In this document: positions 15,201-25,786 of the stretch, piece after piece
Numbering within the stretch: position 1 is the stretch's first letter
Layout: each line of letters starts with the position of its first letter
Position numbers and translations under genes: made by a program
Assembly: GCF_003286085.1 (NCBI RefSeq)
Contig: NW_020825289.1
Span: 7,626,001 to 7,690,000, forward strand
Length of the DNA: 64,000 nt
Reading direction: 5' to 3'
Source: Drosophila persimilis
Lineage: Eukaryota; Arthropoda; Insecta; Diptera; Drosophilidae
Notes under the pieces: model-generated
What the model was told of the DNA's origin: nothing
Database searches by the model: none
What the model saw: the letters and a program-made list of their open reading frames with translations, nothing else

Positions 15201-18200
15201 CCTTCGAGAAGAACAACGCCAGCAGCAAGCCACCCGCACAGGCGGAGAGCAGCGACGAGGACAGCTTTGAGGACAAACGTATCGGGTTCCAGCAACAGAA
15301 GGCCACCAGCGTGGACCACAAGGGCATATTGAAGGACCTGAAGCACATTTTGGCCAACGACAATCGGCGCCAGTTCCAGGCCAAGAAGCACGTGTCGCTG
15401 GACGTGAAGGGAACTCGCTTCCTGCAGGACCTACTCAAGGAGTCATCCTCGGAGGAGGAGTTCCACAAGACGCGCCGCGAGTTCCAGGGCCGCAAGCACC
15501 AGAGTCTCGATCCGCGTGTCACCTTCAAGCTAGACAAAGTATTACAGGGCTCCAGCACCGACAGCGACGAGGAGGGCGACGACCCGGAGCACAAGCGCCT
15601 CATCCACCGCCCCAAGGACATCACCAAGCCGCTCATTATCGACCTCAAGGATTTGGAGAGCGAAAGCGACGAGGACTTCCACACGTCGCGACAGCACTTC
15701 CAGCAGCAGCGCTCCATCAGCACAGATTCCCGCAAAAGGTGAGTCCCGGGGTCAAGGCATTATCTGGATCTGTCGCTAGGGGATCTTTTAGTACTGCCAG
15801 CTGTCGAGCGGGTAATTTGAAAACGTGTGCTAGGCGCCAGGGTAGGCATTAGGGGAACCCACACACAGAACAATGATATATAATAGATATAGCAAGGCAA
15901 TATGGAAAATCGATAGTCTAAAGTGGAATGAAAAGTGAATGGTTTACTGAAGAATACAGCTAAAAATTGTTAAAAATATACAGAAATAAGCAGGGAACCT
16001 CAGATGAACCCCAAGACGTCACCGGAAACTTAATGCGTAGCACGTTTATGCTCAGGCTAATTGAAGTGTCTGTCCGCTTAAGTGGAAGACGAATAGTATT
16101 TTGATAGTATAATGACGGTTAGTCACCTTCTAATCCAACATTGAAACGCAATTTCAGCCGTCGCCCGTACGAGATGGATGAAATGGGGAACAAGCGGGGC
16201 GAGAACATCCGTCATGCAGTGCCCTTTGTGCGCCAGATAACCGAAGATGGAAAACCCAAGCTGGAGGTCTACAGGCCCACCACGAATCCCATCTATATAT
16301 GGACACAGGTAGGTCGAACACTACAGAGTCAGAGTGTGCAATGGCTATTACTGGTCTCAGTCCATCCATGAGACCTATCCCTATCCCCCGAGGACACACC
16401 GTGCGGCTATTGTCAGCTCGTTAAGCTTGTTGGCGCCGCCACGGGCTGGATATAGTTATGGATTATGAATGGGCATTAATGCCATCATAAAGCATTCTTT
16501 GAGCCAATTTAAAGCCCAAGAAGCAGCCGCAGCCCCAGATTGTGGGTCAGAGCGGGGCATGCGTGTCGAGAGCTATTTTCGCACGCCTTGAATTATAATT
16601 CGCTGGCGCTGGCGCTGGTGCTGGCACTCGCACTGCCGTTCACTTTAATTGAAATTAACGCATTTAGTTATGGCCAGACTAAAAATACTTGTATCTGATG
16701 GATCGTATTGGATACGAGTCGAATGCAATGCTCCCTTAGGGGCTAAGGGCCTCTCCTGTGTGTGGGTCCGGCAGTTGCACTTTGCTTCGTCCTCGCCAGA
16801 GACGTTTGCCACGCGTTCGCTCGCTGCCGCTGCCGGACTCCCGCGATTTCCAGGCCCAGACCCAGACTCAAGCAGAAACAACTGCAGCTTCTTCGTGCCC
16901 GCTTTGGGGATGCTTATCAATCCGAGTGTCTCTCTCACACGTAAATAGCGTGATAAGATGCCGCGCTGCCACTAAAGGCATCGCGCATAATCGATTGAGT
17001 ACGCTGCTGTGCAGCAGCAGTGCGGTCAATAAGTGATAAGCCGCAAAACTGCATCTACATAACCGTCTTTACATATATGTTTTCGTCGTTCATGTGTGCC
17101 TGCCCGCGCTTATGTATGTACGTGCCTAAGCCTAACAAATAGATCGCCAAACGGTTCGATTCTCCAAAAACTGCAACTGCAAAATGACAAGTTTCAGTTG
17201 AGTTTCGTCGGGCGAACGGCAAACGTGCTGAAAGCATTCAGGAGTGCAAGGCTTAAAGTGAAAGGCAGCCCCCAGCCGCAACCTTGTTTGCATTCGGATC
17301 GAAACAGATCTATCCATAAATCCGCTAAACACAAAGCACTGATCATGAAGATCTTGATGCGTGCGGACACCCATGTGTCCTTCGCCGTGCCCGTGGAGGA
17401 GCCCAAGGCCATTTGCACCTTCTCTCAGGTGGATTTCCCTTGTCCTTGATCTCTATAGATCTTTGAAAGTGTTTGACTTTTAATTAAATATTATATTCCT
17501 TGTTGTTTTTTACAGGTCTTGGCTGCTTTGAGCGTGTCTCTGGGCTCTCTCGTGGTGGGCTTTGTCAGCGCCTACACCTCCCCGGCCTTGGTGTCAATGA
17601 CGAACAGAAATATGACTTCGTTTGAGGTCACTCCGCAAGCGGTAAGTAGCAAGTAGCAAGCAGCAAAATCCAGCAAATGTACAATCGAATCTCTGTGGGG
17701 GTATCAGAAATGTGGAATTTCTTCAAGTGAAAACAGCACAAGCAAGATGATGGCTTTGGCTGCCATTGGATTTGGTTCATCAAGAATCTCCTTTCGATCC
17801 TTTCTGCTTTATCTGCTGCAAAATCTTCCACATTTTTCCAGAGTACTTTGTTCCCTATTGAATTCCCATCAAATTTCATAATCAATCGAATTTCCTTCTC
17901 AACTTGCAGGCCTCTTGGGTGGGCGGCATCATGCCCTTGGCTGGTCTAGCCGGTGGCATTGCTGGCGGACCCTTCATCGAGTATTTGGGCAGGCGCAACA
18001 CCATCCTGGCCACGGCCATACCCTTCATTGTGTCCTCGCTGCTGATTGCCTGTGCCGTGAATGTGGCCATGGTGCTGGCAGGACGCTTCCTGGCTGGATT
18101 CTGTGTGGGCATCGCCTCGCTGTCGCTGCCCGTTTATCTGGGCGAGACGGTCCAGCCGGAGGTGCGCGGCACTCTCGGACTGCTGCCGACGGCCTTTGGT

Positions 18201-21101
18201 AATATTGGCATACTGTTGTGCTTTGTAGCCGGAACGTACATGGACTGGTCAATGCTGGCCTTCCTGGGGGCCGCATTGCCTGTGCCGTTCCTCATCCTGA
18301 TGTTCCTCATCCCGGAGACGCCGCGCTGGTTTGTGAGCCGCGGTCGGGAGGAGAAGGCCCGCAAGGCACTCTCGTGGCTGCGCGGCAAAGAGGCTGATGT
18401 GGAGCCGGAGCTGAAGGGACTGATGCGGTCGCAGGCCGACGCCGATCGCCAGGCCACCCAGAACAAGATGATGGAGCTACTGAAGCGCAACAACCTGAAG
18501 CCGTTGTCCATCTCCCTGGGTCTGATGTTCTTCCAGCAGCTGAGTGGTATCAATGCCGTCATCTTCTACACTGTGTCCATTTTCAAGGATGCCGGCTCGA
18601 CCATCGACGGCAATCTCTGCACCATCATAGTGGGTATCGTCAATTTCATGGCCACCTTCATAGCCACCCTCCTGATTGATCGCGCCGGACGCAAGGTGAG
18701 TTCCGAATGGCCAAAGCCTCGAGAATATTGTCCCTCTTTACTGACGCTTCCCGTTTTCTGGCAGATCCTGCTGTACGTGTCCAACATAGCCATGATCATC
18801 ACTCTGTTTGTGCTGGGCGGCTTCTTCTACTGCAAGTCGCATGGACAAGACGTGAGCCAGCTGGGTTGGCTGCCGCTGAGCTGTTTCGTCATCTACATTC
18901 TGGGCTTCTCGCTGGGCTTCGGCCCCATTCCCTGGCTGATGATGGGCGAAATTTTGCCGTCGAAGATTCGCGGCTCAGCTGCCTCTGTTGCCACCGCCTT
19001 CAACTGGTCCTGCACTTTCGTGGTGACCAAGACGTTCCAGGATATGATTGGTGAGTAGCCAAAAAAATAGAGTCCCAAAAGAAGAGGTTGCTAATGAATG
19101 TTCCTCGATCCTCTTTAGATTTCATGGGCGCCCATGGAGCCTTCTGGCTGTTTGGATCCATCTGCTTCATTGGCCTGTTCTTTGTGATATTGTACGTGCC
19201 CGAGACGCAGGGCAAGACGCTGGAGGATATCGAGCGCAAGATGATGGGCCGCGTGCGCCGCATGTCGTCGGTGGCGAACATGAAGCCGCTGGCCTTCAAC
19301 ATGTAATCATGTGGAGTCGAGAGTCCACACAGTCCATGGCCATAATCAAGGATCTGAATGCGATCAAACCAAATATTAGACTAGTGCCTTTAGTGCTTAA
19401 GTTGTGTAACAGCGCAATGGATAGAAGTAGGAGAACACGGTCAGGCGACACCAAGACGAGGACGAGAAGGATTTGGGTCCTGATATTGTTAGTCCTAGCT
19501 ATCGTGTAATGCTTAGCAAAAGAATTTCCTTTCTACACACATAATTGTTACTATTATTTATAGCCATTAAGTGCATAGTTTTATTATGTATGTAAATTAT
19601 GATGATTTTAGCCACTAGTTTCTTTGTTGATAGATATCTGGCGAGGATGATTGCTCCCAGACCAACCACAGATCGATCAGCTTTAATTTATCGGTGTAAA
19701 AAATGACATAAACACGTAGATCTAAATCTAAGGACACACAAAACCCCCCGAAACAATCTCCCTTACAAAATACACCAATTGGCTATATATATATATATAT
19801 ATACAAATATCGAATATATAATTGTATACTGTACCTAAGTCCTAAGCGTATCTATATTTAAAAACTAATTTAAAATACAATCAAACCAAATTGAAGTGCA
19901 TTTTCTCCTGATGTTGCTGCTGCTGGAATTTCCCTAGCCAGTCAGTCACGCCCCTCTCTGGGTCAAGTGGAAACCGAAGCCAAATGCACAAACTACCATA
20001 CGACCTTCAGGGTGCAGTTTACAGTTGGAACAATGTCAGCGGCTCAAAATACGTGAGTTTCATTGGAAATATGCCCCGCCAGAGTCTAGGCTAAATACAG
20101 CCAAACGGATGGCCATTCCAGATGCACATGAACTACAAAAATAGAAACGCATTTACGTCCGCCCCGTCCAGTGGGACTGGCAACAGCATTTTGTATTGTA
20201 TAATTGACAATTGCATTTAATATTTGTAGAGACATTTGGCTGCTGACGCTGCAACGGAGTGATAGTGATGCAGATAAGGCAGAGCATTACATGGGCCTCG
20301 GTTCGATTCGGGGTACGTTCCTTATCGGATTCCCATTAGGACAGGGACTGAAAGCGGTGCATTCGCCCGATGCCTGACTGATTCTAGACAGATCTAGAAT
20401 TTGTTGCCTCAATTCGAATCTCTGATTGCCTGTGTAATCTGTTGTTTAATTTGCCTGGATTGAACTGGTAATGGGGGCAGTCACGCACAATGGAGTTGCT
20501 CTACAATCCCTAACGATTTAGTATACAATTTAATATCTATTGCAGCATCTACCCACAGACACTCGGAGTGGAGTCAAGCTTGAGGGCAAGTTACAATTCA
20601 ATACAGAGTGGAGTTTAAGATGGATGGAACTATGAAGCCTGTACAGGGATACCACTGACCTCCACTCCAAGCAACAGCTCGAGCCAGTTGGAAATGATAG
20701 AATGAATAGGATCATAGAAGGTTATCCATGGACACATGTTAATATCTTGATACCAATCATTTCCCTTGGCAATAGCTTCAAGTTGAATCTTGTTACTCAT
20801 TCCATCAGTCATTCCTTTCCCTTTGTTTCATTGTCTCTTTGGTTTCAACCGAATCTGCTGTATTCACTGATCGCCTTGACTTTTCGAAATGTGGTTAGCT
20901 GTTTACATATTCAGTGCCCAATATAAATGCAATCTACTTACCCATTACTTGCACACGACAAATCGCGCAAATGTCGCACTCCACATCCCAGCTCCACATA
21001 GCCACCGCGTTCCATTTTTTCAGGGTGAACATATTCTCCGGTTTGCTGGTGTCGCTGTCATCCGTGGGTCGGTCCATTGAGCTCTCTGGGTCGTCGGCCA
21101 T
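280..21101 (-). CDS. Roc2: Roc2, RING-box protein 2 (Rbx2/SAG), cullin-RING E3 subunit, split by a ~20.5-kb intron
   Basis: Coding exons are complement(20942..21101) and complement(280..461). They join in phase (ATG G|AC) and give 113 aa, the same length as human RBX2. Exon 1 has the [20 protein letters not shown] segment and the first zinc ligands. Exon 2 has [22 protein letters not shown] and NNRCPLCQQ, completing the RING-H2 finger, and ends QRMGK. The protein recruits E2 to Cullin-5-type ligases in cytosol and nucleus. Splice sites are GTAAGT and CTTCCAG. An in-frame upstream ATG at 21119 would add 6 residues; I prefer 21101 because of the family length. A polyadenylation signal (AATAAA, minus) lies at 191-196. 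A DRE (TATCGATA) at 21196-21203 marks the promoter. The intron contains Tret1, a DUF1091 gene and a tRNA in other transcription units. Confidence 0.93.
471..2311. other. Noncoding interval in the Roc2 intron
   Basis: No gene supported. One 201-codon open frame (853-1458, +) has no recognisable domain and no splice or codon support. T-rich runs occur near 1760-1800. Confidence 0.6.
2312..2954 (+). CDS. Small secreted DUF1091 (MD-2-related) family protein, nested in the Roc2 intron
   Basis: Proposed exons are 2312..2362, 2416..2751 and 2808..2954, giving 177 aa. Residues 1-17 ([17 protein letters not shown]) are a clear signal peptide. The mature part starts [12 protein letters not shown] and continues with the DUF1091 pattern: spaced cysteines ([33 protein letters not shown]) and a C-terminal beta-rich half ([18 protein letters not shown]). 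This insect-expanded family is distantly related to ML/CheB-type lipid- or ligand-binding secreted proteins; the ligand here is unknown. The second junction (GAG|gtgggt...ctttag|AAC) is clear. The first uses GTGGGT at 2363, because the stronger-looking GTAAGA at 2367 would shift the frame. A polyadenylation-like AATAAA follows at about 2981. Confidence 0.8.
5457..5482. repeat. GATCTC hexamer tandem repeat
   Basis: About four perfect head-to-tail copies of the hexamer GATCTC inside noncoding DNA of the Roc2 intron. Confidence 0.85.
6840..6912 (-). tRNA. tRNA:Met-CAT: tRNA-Met (CAT), identical to the copy at 29-101
   Basis: The reverse complement is identical over all 73 nt to the tRNA at 29-101: same acceptor stem, CAT anticodon in a CTCATAA loop, and A discriminator. 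Downstream on the minus strand lies a run of T after 3' AACTTTTTTT (pol III terminator). It sits inside the Roc2 intron in the same direction as Roc2 and opposite to Tret1. Confidence 0.95.
11217..11241. repeat. (GA)n microsatellite near the Tret1 promoter
   Basis: About twelve GA dinucleotides, 115 bp upstream of the TATA box of Tret1. GA runs can bind GAGA factor in flies (known of the motif; binding here is inferred). Confidence 0.8.
11355..11391 (+). promoter_or_regulatory. Tret1: Putative TATA/Inr core promoter of the long Tret1 transcript
   Basis: TATATAAG at 11355-11362 is followed 34 bp later by a TTCAGTG initiator-like site (A at 11389). The first 5' UTR exon would be 11389..11429, with donor AAAAG|GTAATAA, joining acceptor TTTTACAG at 13867-13874 to reach the coding exon at 14020. 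Motifs are seen directly; the transcript model is inference. Confidence 0.55.
11876..11900. repeat. TGGAC pentamer repeat, 5 copies
   Basis: Five perfect TGGAC units in tandem in the presumed 5' UTR intron of Tret1. Confidence 0.9.
12191..12210. repeat. (TG)10 microsatellite
   Basis: Ten TG dinucleotides in the presumed 5' UTR intron of Tret1. Confidence 0.95.
12601..12620. repeat. (GT)10 microsatellite
   Basis: Ten GT dinucleotides in the presumed 5' UTR intron of Tret1. Confidence 0.95.
14020..19306 (+). CDS. Tret1: Tret1, facilitated trehalose transporter (MFS sugar transporter), long isoform
   Basis: Exons 14020..14121, 14768..15738, 16158..16308, 17516..17641, 17910..18695, 18765..19050 and 19119..19306 join in phase to give 869 aa. 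Residues 1 to about 400 are a cytosolic Ser/Gln-rich extension. From about 409 comes the 12-TM sugar-porter domain, with EYLGRRN near 477, PETPRWF near 585, [12 protein letters not shown] near 659, [21 protein letters not shown] and the terminal [13 protein letters not shown]. This family (known from D. melanogaster Tret1-1) carries trehalose across the plasma membrane down its gradient between fat body, haemolymph and consuming tissues. The start [11 protein letters not shown] is chosen by resemblance to the fly long isoform. A second promoter with its own first exon at 17345 is likely. The gene is nested antisense in the Roc2 intron. Confidence 0.95.
17345..17428 (+). CDS. Tret1: Alternative first coding exon of Tret1 (short isoform)
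   Basis: ATG at 17345 opens 28 codons beginning [20 protein letters not shown] and ending FSQ at donor CAG|GTGGAT. It joins in phase 0 to the exon at 17516 ([16 protein letters not shown]), giving about 489 aa without the long cytosolic N-terminus. The same short start is known for fly Tret1 proteins. An unspliced upstream promoter within the intron 16309-17515 must drive it; I see no clear TATA box. Confidence 0.85.
19307..20900. other. Tret1 3' UTR and remaining Roc2 intron
   Basis: No coding feature. An (AT)n run lies at about 19785-19802 within the AT-rich, probably untranslated tail of Tret1. The rest shows only short open frames without support. Confidence 0.55.
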
Positions 21102-21180
21102 GTTTGGCGAGTCAATCACCTCGTTGAAATTGAAATTAATTGAATCGTATTAATTGAAAATTACAAACAAAACAAACAAT

Positions 21181-21290
21181 TATTGCACGGAGACTTATCG
21201 ATAAAGTCGATAAAATATACCCGTCTGAACCTCAGACATATACCTAAGTATACCGTCTCATTTAAAAAATATACCGTAAATATACTGACA
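21181..21290 (-). promoter_or_regulatory. Roc2: Roc2 promoter: DRE plus [14 protein letters not shown] motif cluster
   Basis: TATCGATA (DRE) at 21196-21203 is followed by GTCGATAAAATATACCCGTC and then repeated TATACCG units read as CGGTATATTT on the minus strand (Ohler motif 6 family). All lie 80-190 bp upstream of the Roc2 ATG. DRE and motif 6 are known markers of broadly expressed fly promoters. A second TATCGATA lies at 21501-21508. Confidence 0.7.
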
Positions 21291-21450
21291 AATTCAAGTT
21301 CTATTTTACATATTCCTCGATTTTGATATTCCGTGGAATATTCTCAGCTATATAGAACATTTAACCATGCCCACATAATTTTATACGATTAATAAATCAA
21401 TTTTCTACTTGACTGCTTTATTTCAAACACTTGCTATTATTGCATTTTAC
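21205..21450 (+). repeat. Dispersed promoter-associated repeat, copy A (upstream of Roc2)
   Basis: The part 21253-21450 aligns without gaps to the reverse complement of 38852-39047. By hand I count about 24 mismatches over about 197 columns (about 88% identity). The match goes well beyond the motif cluster and includes GGAATATTCTCAGCTATATA and CCATGCCCACATAA. The gene-proximal end (GTCGATAAAATATACC) is shared as well. Confidence 0.8.
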
Positions 21451-22376
21451 GCAAAAATAGGTTTTAGCGAAAATGGTCTGTCAACCGGTTCAAGTTCGGT
21501 TATCGATACTATCGACTTGATACAAGTGGTGCGCGCCAAATAGAAATTGTTTGAAAGTTAATGAGCGAAAAGGATTTAAATGCAATCTATTTTTTCTAAA
21601 ACATCTCTGTCACTGCGACGTTAAATTGATATTCACGACTTGCACTTAAGTCTGCGCTTTGCCATGTATTAAATGACCATGTTAATAAATATAATGAATT
21701 ATTGTAGTTTTTAGTACTAGTACTGTTCACAGCTGTTCACTTTCAACCAAAGTTGCTATTTCAGCGAGTACTTACCTTTGCCGACCAAAGTCTGGTATGA
21801 TTCCTCCACCTTTGTATCCGGTCTTTCGCATCACCTTTCCTCTGTGCACTCCTTGTCCACGCTGCTGTCCATTTCGTCGCTTAAATCATTCATGGTTTGG
21901 GAGTGGTCAGTAAAATTATTATCCCCACCACACGGGCCAAGTAGTATAGCTCCTCTTGTGGGTGCAGATTCGCAGCATACACCATTATTTCAAAAATGTT
22001 TGGCCCAAGGGCTGTGCCCAAGGACTCCAATCTGTCGCTACTTATTTTATGGGCTATCAAAGAATCCTCTGAACATGAGCATTTCGTTCTGGTAACTTAA
22101 GCGTAAGCCATCGTCCATCGAGTTATCCAACTCTGGAACATTTCTTAATTTTAATTCCCAATTCGTGTGGGTATACGTTTGGCCATATAAACAGTTCAAC
22201 ATATTGTCTGTTATGAGATGCATCGCCATGTTATTAACCATATGTGTTTTATCCCATAAAATGGGGAAAATGGGGAATTGTCTAGATTGGCCTGGCAATG
22301 GTCAGTCACCACCGCCAGCAGGTTGTTCTCTTATCCTATTTTGATAATCTTGCTCAGAACATCATCAAATCCGGCC

Positions 22377-22994
22377 ATATTTTTCGCGAGCCTAGGTGCG
22401 ACTCGTCTGTGACTGGAACCTGTTGAAGTATTCGAAAATATAATGTTGTTATGTATAAGGATAATAACTTACCACGCGAATGTACAAATATTTGAATGCC
22501 GTAGCTGACACGTTGCTTGCAGCTATCGCCAGCACTTTCCACTTCGGTATCGGAAGAAACAGCAGCAACAGCAATGTTAGATGTTAGCTTCCTCCTCCCA
22601 CGCTTTGCCGCCACAGGAGCCTGCGCCAACTGGTTGTTGGTACTGCATTTCCTTGCTGGCGATGCCGCAGCAGGAGGCCTGGACACTGCATCTGGTATAC
22701 CCAGCGGTCGTGGCTGCTTGTGGTAGCAGTGCTCGAGAGTGACTACATAGCCATTGTCTCCGAATGCTAAAATAAGGAAAAGAAACCAAGATAAATATCC
22801 TTGCTCCTTGCAAAGAACTGCATTAAATACACACTTGTTGCTGATGATGTTGAGCTTGTCGGGGGGTACCAAATTGCAACTGGCAGCGGACACTTGGCCA
22901 GCGGCTGCTGATCAATATTGCGCTTCACCGCGGCCGTCTGCTGCTGTGCTGTTCCACTGGTCTGTACCGTGGCCGTATCCATATCACTATCCAT
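22377..22994 (-). pseudogene. Unknown gene fragment, unit 1: MDSDMDTATVQ-start protein with intron, probably decayed
   Basis: I do not recognise this gene. On the minus strand an ATG at 22994 opens MDSDMDTATVQTSGTAQQQ. It can splice with GTGTGT...TTATTTTAG into a second exon reading GDNGYVVTLEHCYHKQ and containing the basic AKRGRRK motif (AT-hook/NLS-like), then VSYGIQIFVHSRG before donor GTAAGT and an acceptor at about 22422. Further 3' lies a related open stretch (22298 down to about 22047) starting PGQSRQFPI, which is interrupted relative to unit 2 by a deletion. The natural 3' end of that frame (HPQEELYYLARVVG...) is at about 21893. Exon structure suggests a once-spliced gene; deletions suggest unit 1 is non-functional. 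Confidence 0.35.
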
Positions 22995-23577
22995 TCACTT
23001 GCAATTCGAGCACTTGCACTTTAGATCGGGACGAAATTGTTTTGAAATTTTCGCGTGCGCCACAGTTGACAGTTGAAATTTAATTTGGTTTTGCAGCCCT
23101 AGTCAAGTCACGACACGACACGCACCTATCGACTGTTTTAAAAACAGACGAAAACGTACTATGGAGAGTACTATCTACTATAACGTATTCCATAAGAACG
23201 TACTATAGTATTATAAATTATATTATTCAATTAATTTATTATTATTAATATAATATATAAGTTAACACAATCGATCGAAAAAACATAAACATAAAACATA
23301 AAAAACACAAGATCAGCCGTTATACAGGGGATGTTGCCCAGCGACACCGGAGTTTTGGGTACGCAACAATGTTGCAGAACGAGCAGTGAGCGTCGGGAGT
23401 GCTTAGAACTTACTTGTAAGCAGGAGTGCAGTTCTTTGGGAGAAATCAACCGCGTCGGCCGTCGCCGCGCCAATCTCAAACCGAAAGAAAGAAAGAAATC
23501 AAATTAAAATTTATATATATTTTATAAAAACACTCTTTCGATACTATTGAATCGATTCTGCCAACGATTCTGCAGCC

Positions 23578-24360
23578 CTAGGCAAAAGATCCGTTATGTT
23601 TTGGCGTCGCCGCGGAAAAATGCAGAAAAAAAATGGTGACCACAGACGGACGGAATTTAAAAGTGTCTAACGGAAAACCGGAAACAACAGAAACCGACGC
23701 GGAAACGGAATCGGAAACCGACGCGGAATCGGACACTGACGCACCGACCGGATCACCTACGGGATCACGACTTGCCGCAGCCCACACAACTTTATTTCTA
23801 CTACTTGAGCAGCGACGACACTGATGACTTTGACTTACATATGTATCTACGGACAGTGGAGAATTTTCCGGCCATTTATCCGACGCGTCCTCGGTGTCTG
23901 CCGCATCGTCGGTGACAACAGTCGTCAATGTATACGGGATCCTGCTGCAGAGTGGCAGTGCAGGCGAGCGCTTGCTGATAAAGCAACGCAAGCAGGAGAT
24001 GCTAAGGACAGTGTCCACAAGGTGGCCACACCACACCACACCCAGACGAAGCCGAAGCCGACGCCCCAGACCAGAAGTTACATCACACCCGAAGGAGGCA
24101 GGGGCAGAGGCGGAGGTGGAGGCAGACGCTTGAACACAACACAAACCAACGACATGTTAAACCAATTTATAAAAACCAAAACTCGAAATTAGGTAAAAAA
24201 CCACCAATATACGTATAATGAAGAATGTGCAACAGGCTCTGCTACTCGACTCGACTCCCAGATGAACTCGAATGAGGTACGTCTACTATGCGACGGAGCT
24301 ATCAGTATGTACAGAAAGGAAGGACTTGAGCTGAGCTTCTCCCAATGTATGCTGGGATTT
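23578..24360. other. Conserved core module of unit 1, coding status unclear
   Basis: The minus strand holds a 188-codon open frame (23578-24144). The plus strand holds an acidic Asp/Glu/Thr frame (23633-23824, with ETDAETESETDAESDTDA) and a second frame ending in a GRGRGGGGGRR patch (about 24105-24192). None has a recognisable domain. A short plus-strand exon-like piece (ATG 24262, MNSNEVRLLCDGA) follows. The module is repeated almost base for base at 27752-28534. Confidence 0.3.
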
Positions 24361-24578
24361 TACTTTTGCTCTTTATGGGAAAACTTTATTGAAAATCATA
24401 ATAGCAAAGTACACAAGTAATAAAATCATATTTACAAATACATACATACAAAACTCAAGATCAAATCGATTATATGGTAATACATTGTTTGCAAGGTTCA
24501 ACATTCAAGGGATAACTAGTTGTAAAAACGTGGATTCTATGTCTCGGTCCTGTAGGCCAACAGCTATTGAACCGTTTC

Positions 24579-25065
24579 TTAATTGATCACGTCTTCTGCA
24601 CGTACGTTCAACGCATCCAGCAGGGCACTCATGGGAGTAGATGGACCAAAACTCTCGATGGTGTTGGCCAATTTATTCTTCATGTTGCGTAGACGCAGTG
24701 AGGCGTGTATGAAAGTCACCGAAATGGGCAGCAGCAAGGTAAAGGCGGTCAGCAGCACGGCGCTAATCAGGTGCAAAAAAAGATATCTGCCAAGCAGAGC
24801 ACCAGCCAGGATGTACCATTTCTGTTGAGCGTTTTGTTCTTGCAATGAAGCTGGGCTTCGATTTGCTGCTGAAGCATTGCCAAATGACGGCGCTGATCAA
24901 GGCCTGCACAATCAAGCCAATGATTATCTTGGTTGGATTGCACACAATCATCAGCGCATAGATGACCAGGAAGAGCAGAATGTAGTTGGTTTGGTAATAG
25001 AGCAAGTTCTTCACCACGCGATTGCCCCACTTGTCGAAATCCTTCAGGTTGGGCAATTGGAAGCG
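24579..25065 (-). pseudogene. Jwa/ARL6IP5-like (PRA1 family) pseudogene, unit 1
   Basis: Reading down the minus strand, RFQLPNLKDFDKWGNRVVKN and LLFLVIYALMIVCNPTKII match the PRA1-type membrane domain of Jwa/PRAF3. An internal deletion with frameshift follows after KPSFIA. The frame then resumes as QNAQQKWYILAGALLGRYLF and ends at TAA 24579-24581. A splice-acceptor-like TTTTTTTAAAG directly precedes the first codon, so this derives from genomic DNA rather than an mRNA retrocopy. No first exon is visible nearby. The same lesion is present in unit 2. Confidence 0.75.
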
Positions 25066-25475
25066 CTTTAAAAAAATGGTAAATATTATTATATATATAT
25101 AATATATATTATTAGAATAAACAGTTTTCTATAAACAACACATCCCTTTACTCTTCATTTTATATCTGATTAGGCGACTTTTATTGGCCGTGGTTAGATT
25201 TGATCCAATATCAAGGTTTGCTTACGATTACAAAAGGCTGAAGGGCGAAAATTTCAAATTTCAAATGCTAAACGTGAACGAGAACGTAACGTTCCCTGGA
25301 ACGTCAGCTGGAATGGAATTACGAAAGCGGCGTGTCCTGCAATGTCCCAGGATCCCAGATGCTGGTCGTGGCAGATTTGGGAGAGGAACGTTTTCCTCAC
25401 GCTTGCTTCGCTTCTACAAGGAATCCTGCTTGGTGAAAATTTTCATTAATTATTTGTGCGATTTTGTTGTTACAG

Positions 25476-25752
25476 TTACAGCAAGTCCAAAATTCTTGGA
25501 TTTGTTATCCTACCCGTGCCCTGCTCCTCTTCTGCCTCCGACAGCGGTGAGAGCGGAGCTAGAGGCTGCTCCTCTTCTTCCATTAAAGCGTTTACGCTCT
25601 CCTGGAGATCCGCTTCAAACGGCGTCTGCTGTTGCTGTTGTGGCGTTTGTTGCTCATGCTGTTGCATCTCAGATGGGGATGTGGAGATCACATGTGGCAC
25701 AGATGCTGCTGCTGCTGTTGGTGATGCGGCGATGTCAGTGTTGGGTGAATGA
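25476..25752 (-). pseudogene. Fragment of an unknown Gln-rich protein gene, unit 1
   Basis: Open minus-strand stretch with SVPHVISTSPSEMQQHEQ, a run of Q, then FEADLQESVNALMEEEEQPL and a terminus at GRITNPRILDLL, where unit 1 has lost about 290 bp present in unit 2 (29641-29930). I do not recognise a family. Unit 1 keeps the frame open across QQTPFEADLQ where unit 2 has a stop. Confidence 0.35.
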
Positions 25753-25786
25753 TCAATGAAGTGAAGACAAAAGATTACTCCTCTTG

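Larger units (their letters stand above)
21950..25775. repeat. Tandem duplication, unit 1 (3.8 kb)
   Basis: Head-to-tail copy of 25778-30222. It begins CTCCTCTTGTGGGTGCAG and ends GTGAAGACAAAAGAT, immediately followed by the start of unit 2. Relative to unit 2 it lacks about 32 bp near 22070, about 300 bp near 22570 and about 290 bp near 25490, and has about 19 extra bp near 25165. The segment of about 23200-24550 is almost identical between units. Confidence 0.95.

Noticed and set aside
14677..15270. Second long frame over Tret1 exon 2 on the plus strand
   Set aside because: Out-of-frame shadow of the CAG-rich exon; the Tret1 frame joins all exons and matches the known protein.
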